A stretch of 64,000 bases of DNA from an uncultured Porphyromonadaceae bacterium (GTDB lineage Bacteria > Bacteroidota > Bacteroidia > Bacteroidales > Muribaculaceae), in assembly GCA_947175645.1 (NCBI GenBank), contig CAMWNP010000003.1:93629-157628 (forward strand), read 5' to 3'. Shown in pieces: positions 61,874 through 64,000 of the stretch. The position numbers and the translations under genes were made by a program. The notes beneath the pieces are model-generated. The model saw nothing but the letters and a program-made list of their open reading frames with translations, was not told the origin of the DNA and searched no databases. How positions within the stretch are numbered: the stretch's first letter is position 1; each line of letters begins with the position of its first letter.

Positions 61874-63556
61874 TTAATCGGAAGTCTTCTCTCGGAGAAA
61901 TGTTACAATATCCTCCTTTTCCGGCACTCCGAGTTTCTTGCGGATAGAAGATTTTCGCACATATATTGTGGATGTGGTTTGCCCGGTTATGACACTGATT
62001 TCTTTGGTAGAGAAACCGGCAACCATCAGCACAATTATCTGCTTCTCCTTTGGTGAGAGCAGTTCGCCGTATGAAGCTTGAAGTTTGTCGTAGAATCCGG
62101 CATAAAGAGTGTTGATAAGTTCAAATACATTATTCCAATTGACCAGTTCACCATCCGTATCACTTTCAATGGATGAGATTTTGCGAAGCATCTCACGGTT
62201 CTGCTCTGTCGGAGTCTCGGCTACCATCTTGATTATACCGAGTTGTTGAAGCATGGCGCGACGTAAAGCTTCAGGGGTATGGACTTCTGCTTGCATCGGA
62301 GCAGGGGCCGATTTCAGTTCGTAAACCATTTTCTGCAAAACTTCGGCGCGTTCCTCATTTTCCCGTTCACGCAGTCTGCGTTGTCTGATAATCCAGACAG
62401 CGGACGCAGTAATAATAAGAGCAAACAGGACAATAACAAGAATAACGACTGTCTTGTGTTGACTCTCGGCTTTGAGAGCCAAAGCCCGGCTCTGTTGCTG
62501 CAAGGCACTGCGCTCACTCTCCCATTGTGAAGCCTTAGCCCGGTTGTAACGCTCCTGCTGACGATTGGTGAAACCATTGACATGCCCAACTTTCATCTTG
62601 CCATTCTGCTTAAAGTCAATCATCGCTCGCAAAAGATTGCTGTAACTTCGATAGTAGTAGGTGTCATCCTCTTTTCTTAATTTTACTGCAAAACTGTCTG
62701 CAATTGCAAGTTCTTTACCGGCGAGGCTTAAATTCCCAGAGTTCAGAGCGTTCATGGCAAGCTGCATATGCAGTAAGTCGGCTGCTCCGTTATCCGGCGA
62801 AGATGTCTCGAAAATTCCTTCCACAACTTTATTGCTCTCATCAGTGCGCCCAATTTCACCTAAAATCTGAGCTTCCTCCAATTCAAACATAAAATGTTTT
62901 TCACCCCACTTGTGAGAACGGGCATAATCAATCAGTTCTTCGGAGAGCACTAATGCTGAGTCAAGTTTTCCAGTATTTTCGTAAGCACTCAAAAGCATGT
63001 ATTTTGCTTCTATTTGTCGGAGGGTATCGGATTCAATAGCCACAAGCCTTTTAGCAACCGGAATCATAGTTTCACCCTGATACTCCGATGCTCCGAGAAG
63101 CACTCGAACGCGGAGCGTAGGTGCGACTAAAGAATCAGGCAGATTCGATAGGCTTACGATAGAATCAAGCATAGCAATTGCTCCCGGAGTATCTCCCACC
63201 CAAAATTTATACCATGCGTAAGCGGTGCCGGAACGTACGTCTCTGACAACATCTTTTCCACTATAATATTTGTGAGCGAAAGATACAAGCGAGTCGCCAA
63301 TCATTGAACGGTTCTGCCGCATGTGTCCGAAAGCAAGCAGATAATGATATTTGGCCCGCAGCGAGTCTATTTTAAGATTTGACGGGTCAATATTATCTAA
63401 AATCGTCATTGCGCTGTCGCAATTAATCTGCATAAGCCTCTCAGCGTCATTTAACTCTTTGTTATACCGTGAAGCTGAATCGGTGCATGATACCACGCAT
63501 AATGCTATGATAGCGAACATTACATATAATATATGTCTCAATAATATATGTCTCAT
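61874..63556 (-). CDS. Membrane-spanning TPR protein with LuxR-type DNA-binding domain
   Basis: A 560-residue regulator. The signal-like N-terminus ends in a lipobox-like VVSC. A periplasmic part of about 330 residues is built of TPR-like helices, then one membrane segment (TVVILVIVLFALIITASAVW) and a cytoplasmic part. The LuxR/FixJ-type helix-turn-helix at the end (LSPKEKQIIVLMVAGFSTKEISVITG) is followed by RKSSIRKKLGVPEKEDIV. Such one-protein regulators are frequent in Bacteroidetes and are thought to pass an outside signal to DNA. The barrel operon next to it is a likely target. Start ATG 63556; 63571 is possible. Confidence 0.82.
   Translation of the reverse strand: MRHILLRHILYVMFAIIALCVVSCTDSASRYNKELNDAERLMQINCDSAMTILDNIDPSNLKIDSLRAKYHYLLAFGHMRQNRSMIGDSLVSFAHKYYSGKDVVRDVRSGTAYAWYKFWVGDTPGAIAMLDSIVSLSNLPDSLVAPTLRVRVLLGASEYQGETMIPVAKRLVAIESDTLRQIEAKYMLLSAYENTGKLDSALVLSEELIDYARSHKWGEKHFMFELEEAQILGEIGRTDESNKVVEGIFETSSPDNGAADLLHMQLAMNALNSGNLSLAGKELAIADSFAVKLRKEDDTYYYRSYSNLLRAMIDFKQNGKMKVGHVNGFTNRQQERYNRAKASQWESERSALQQQSRALALKAESQHKTVVILVIVLFALIITASAVWIIRQRRLRERENEERAEVLQKMVYELKSAPAPMQAEVHTPEALRRAMLQQLGIIKMVAETPTEQNREMLRKISSIESDTDGELVNWNNVFELINTLYAGFYDKLQASYGELLSPKEKQIIVLMVAGFSTKEISVITGQTTSTIYVRKSSIRKKLGVPEKEDIVTFLREKTSD
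63526..63555 (-). repeat. 15-base tandem duplication at the regulator start
   Basis: ATAATATATGTCTCA occurs twice in a row (63526-63540, 63541-63555). It doubles the first five residues, reading RHILLRHIL after the start methionine. A third unit or a loss would keep frame. Confidence 0.9.
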
Positions 63557-63561
63557 ATTCC

Positions 63562-64000
63562 TTACCTCCATAACGGTTCTTTCTCCCATCTTACAGGAAA
63601 ACCATACTTTGCAAGCGGAATATCCGGAAATACCGTACATAGATGTTTGACAGCATTTGGAAAGCCATGTTGGAAATTTACTGCCTTGCATAGGTAGGCA
63701 ATGGCACAGATTACCGCGTATGGCTTCTTCTTTTGTATCTCCGTAAGTTCTCCATTTAGCCAAGCATTTCGTCTTCCCTTTGGGTCAATAATCTTTTTGC
63801 CAAGGCTTCTATTCCATAATCTCGAATGGTGAGCAACAATATTTCTCATAAGAGATATTACCTCAATCCAGTTTGAAAAGTCTTTTGAGGAATATAGACC
63901 GAAGTCATTGGCAATCGCAGAGCGTTGGGGCAACTGACTCTTAAGATTCTTATACATTTTTGAAAGGGTTCCGAAAGTTGCCACTTCAATAATCAGCCAT
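63562..64000 (-). CDS. Abi family protein, C-terminal part (5' end outside window)
   Basis: The frame is open to the window edge (WLIIEVATFGTLSKMYKNLK), so the gene begins beyond 64000 and only about 145 residues are seen. It fits the Abi_2 family (AbiD/AbiF-like), abortive-infection proteins against phages. Features are the E-x-x-TFGTLSKMY motif and LMRNIVAHHSRLWN, which carries the RxxxxH-type HEPN residues. Members are proposed to act as RNases. It stops 5 bases before the regulator start on the same strand. The GTG at 63984 is internal, not the start. Confidence 0.85.
   Translation of the reverse strand, partial: WLIIEVATFGTLSKMYKNLKSQLPQRSAIANDFGLYSSKDFSNWIEVISLMRNIVAHHSRLWNRSLGKKIIDPKGRRNAWLNGELTEIQKKKPYAVICAIAYLCKAVNFQHGFPNAVKHLCTVFPDIPLAKYGFPVRWEKEPLWR

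Noticed and set aside
1-64000. CRISPR arrays, tRNA or rRNA genes, insertion sequences
   Set aside because: No regularly spaced short repeats, no cloverleaf with a CCA-like end, no rRNA-like stretch and no transposase frame were found by reading both strands; a tRNAscan or Infernal run would be decisive.

Overview
The window looks like a chromosomal segment of a Bacteroidales bacterium, probably Muribaculaceae or a close relative. The grounds are the gene order (division and wall cluster, then DUF4271-hemD-rnpA-yidD-tatD), -7 boxes of the form TAnnTTTG, few Shine-Dalgarno sites, a MurE with the DNPR signature of meso-diaminopimelate enzymes, a secreted GH31 glucosidase and Bacteroidetes-type RHS proteins. 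The genus is inference. I saw no rRNA, tRNA, CRISPR array or transposase.

Layout. 1-12545: dcw cluster on the plus strand (ftsI 3' end, murE, mraY, murD, ftsW, murG, murC, ftsQ, ftsA, ftsZ), tightly packed with several 4-base stop/start overlaps. 12620-15410: DUF4271 membrane protein, hemD, rnpA, yidD, tatD. 15337-19597 (minus): a MUG-type DNA glycosylase, then ridA, yihY and lepA. 19759-24409 (minus): an isolated phage-like head module (small acidic protein, SU10-like major capsid protein, connector-like protein, portal and two unknown proteins) with no terminase, tail, lysis or integration gene. 24697-25883 (minus): DUF4919 secreted protein and a DUF456-like membrane protein. 26183-32142: tripartite RND efflux pump. 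32232-37958: LpxA-family acyltransferase, aquaporin, AAA/DUF4143 ATPase and a glycerate kinase/GntP permease pair.

38151-52962 is the most unusual part, an RHS polymorphic-toxin locus. A secreted partner gene is translationally coupled to a 2004-residue RHS protein whose AT-rich tip carries an HELKH zincin-like motif. Downstream come immunity-like lipoproteins and four displaced RHS tips. Each tip begins in a short near-identical copy of the RHS core; the next three carry their own toxin-like ends, the third of these split by a one-base shift, and the last has lost its toxin. Immunity genes and seam sequences are themselves duplicated. I read this as a store of silent tips that can recombine onto the full-length gene.

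52993-58231: lysS, gpsA and a GH31 glycosidase. 58232-58645 has no convincing gene but holds a terminator and a structured, repeat-like stretch. 58646-64000 (minus): small secreted protein, TonB-receptor-like barrel, lipoprotein, a membrane-spanning TPR/LuxR regulator and the end of an Abi-family gene that runs off the window.

How the parts work together: the first 12.5 kb makes lipid II, flips or polymerises it and assembles the Z-ring. The RND genes form one pump. Glycerate kinase and permease form a glycerate uptake route. The RHS island is an interbacterial competition or kin-discrimination module. Function calls rest on reading the translations by eye; no database search was run.
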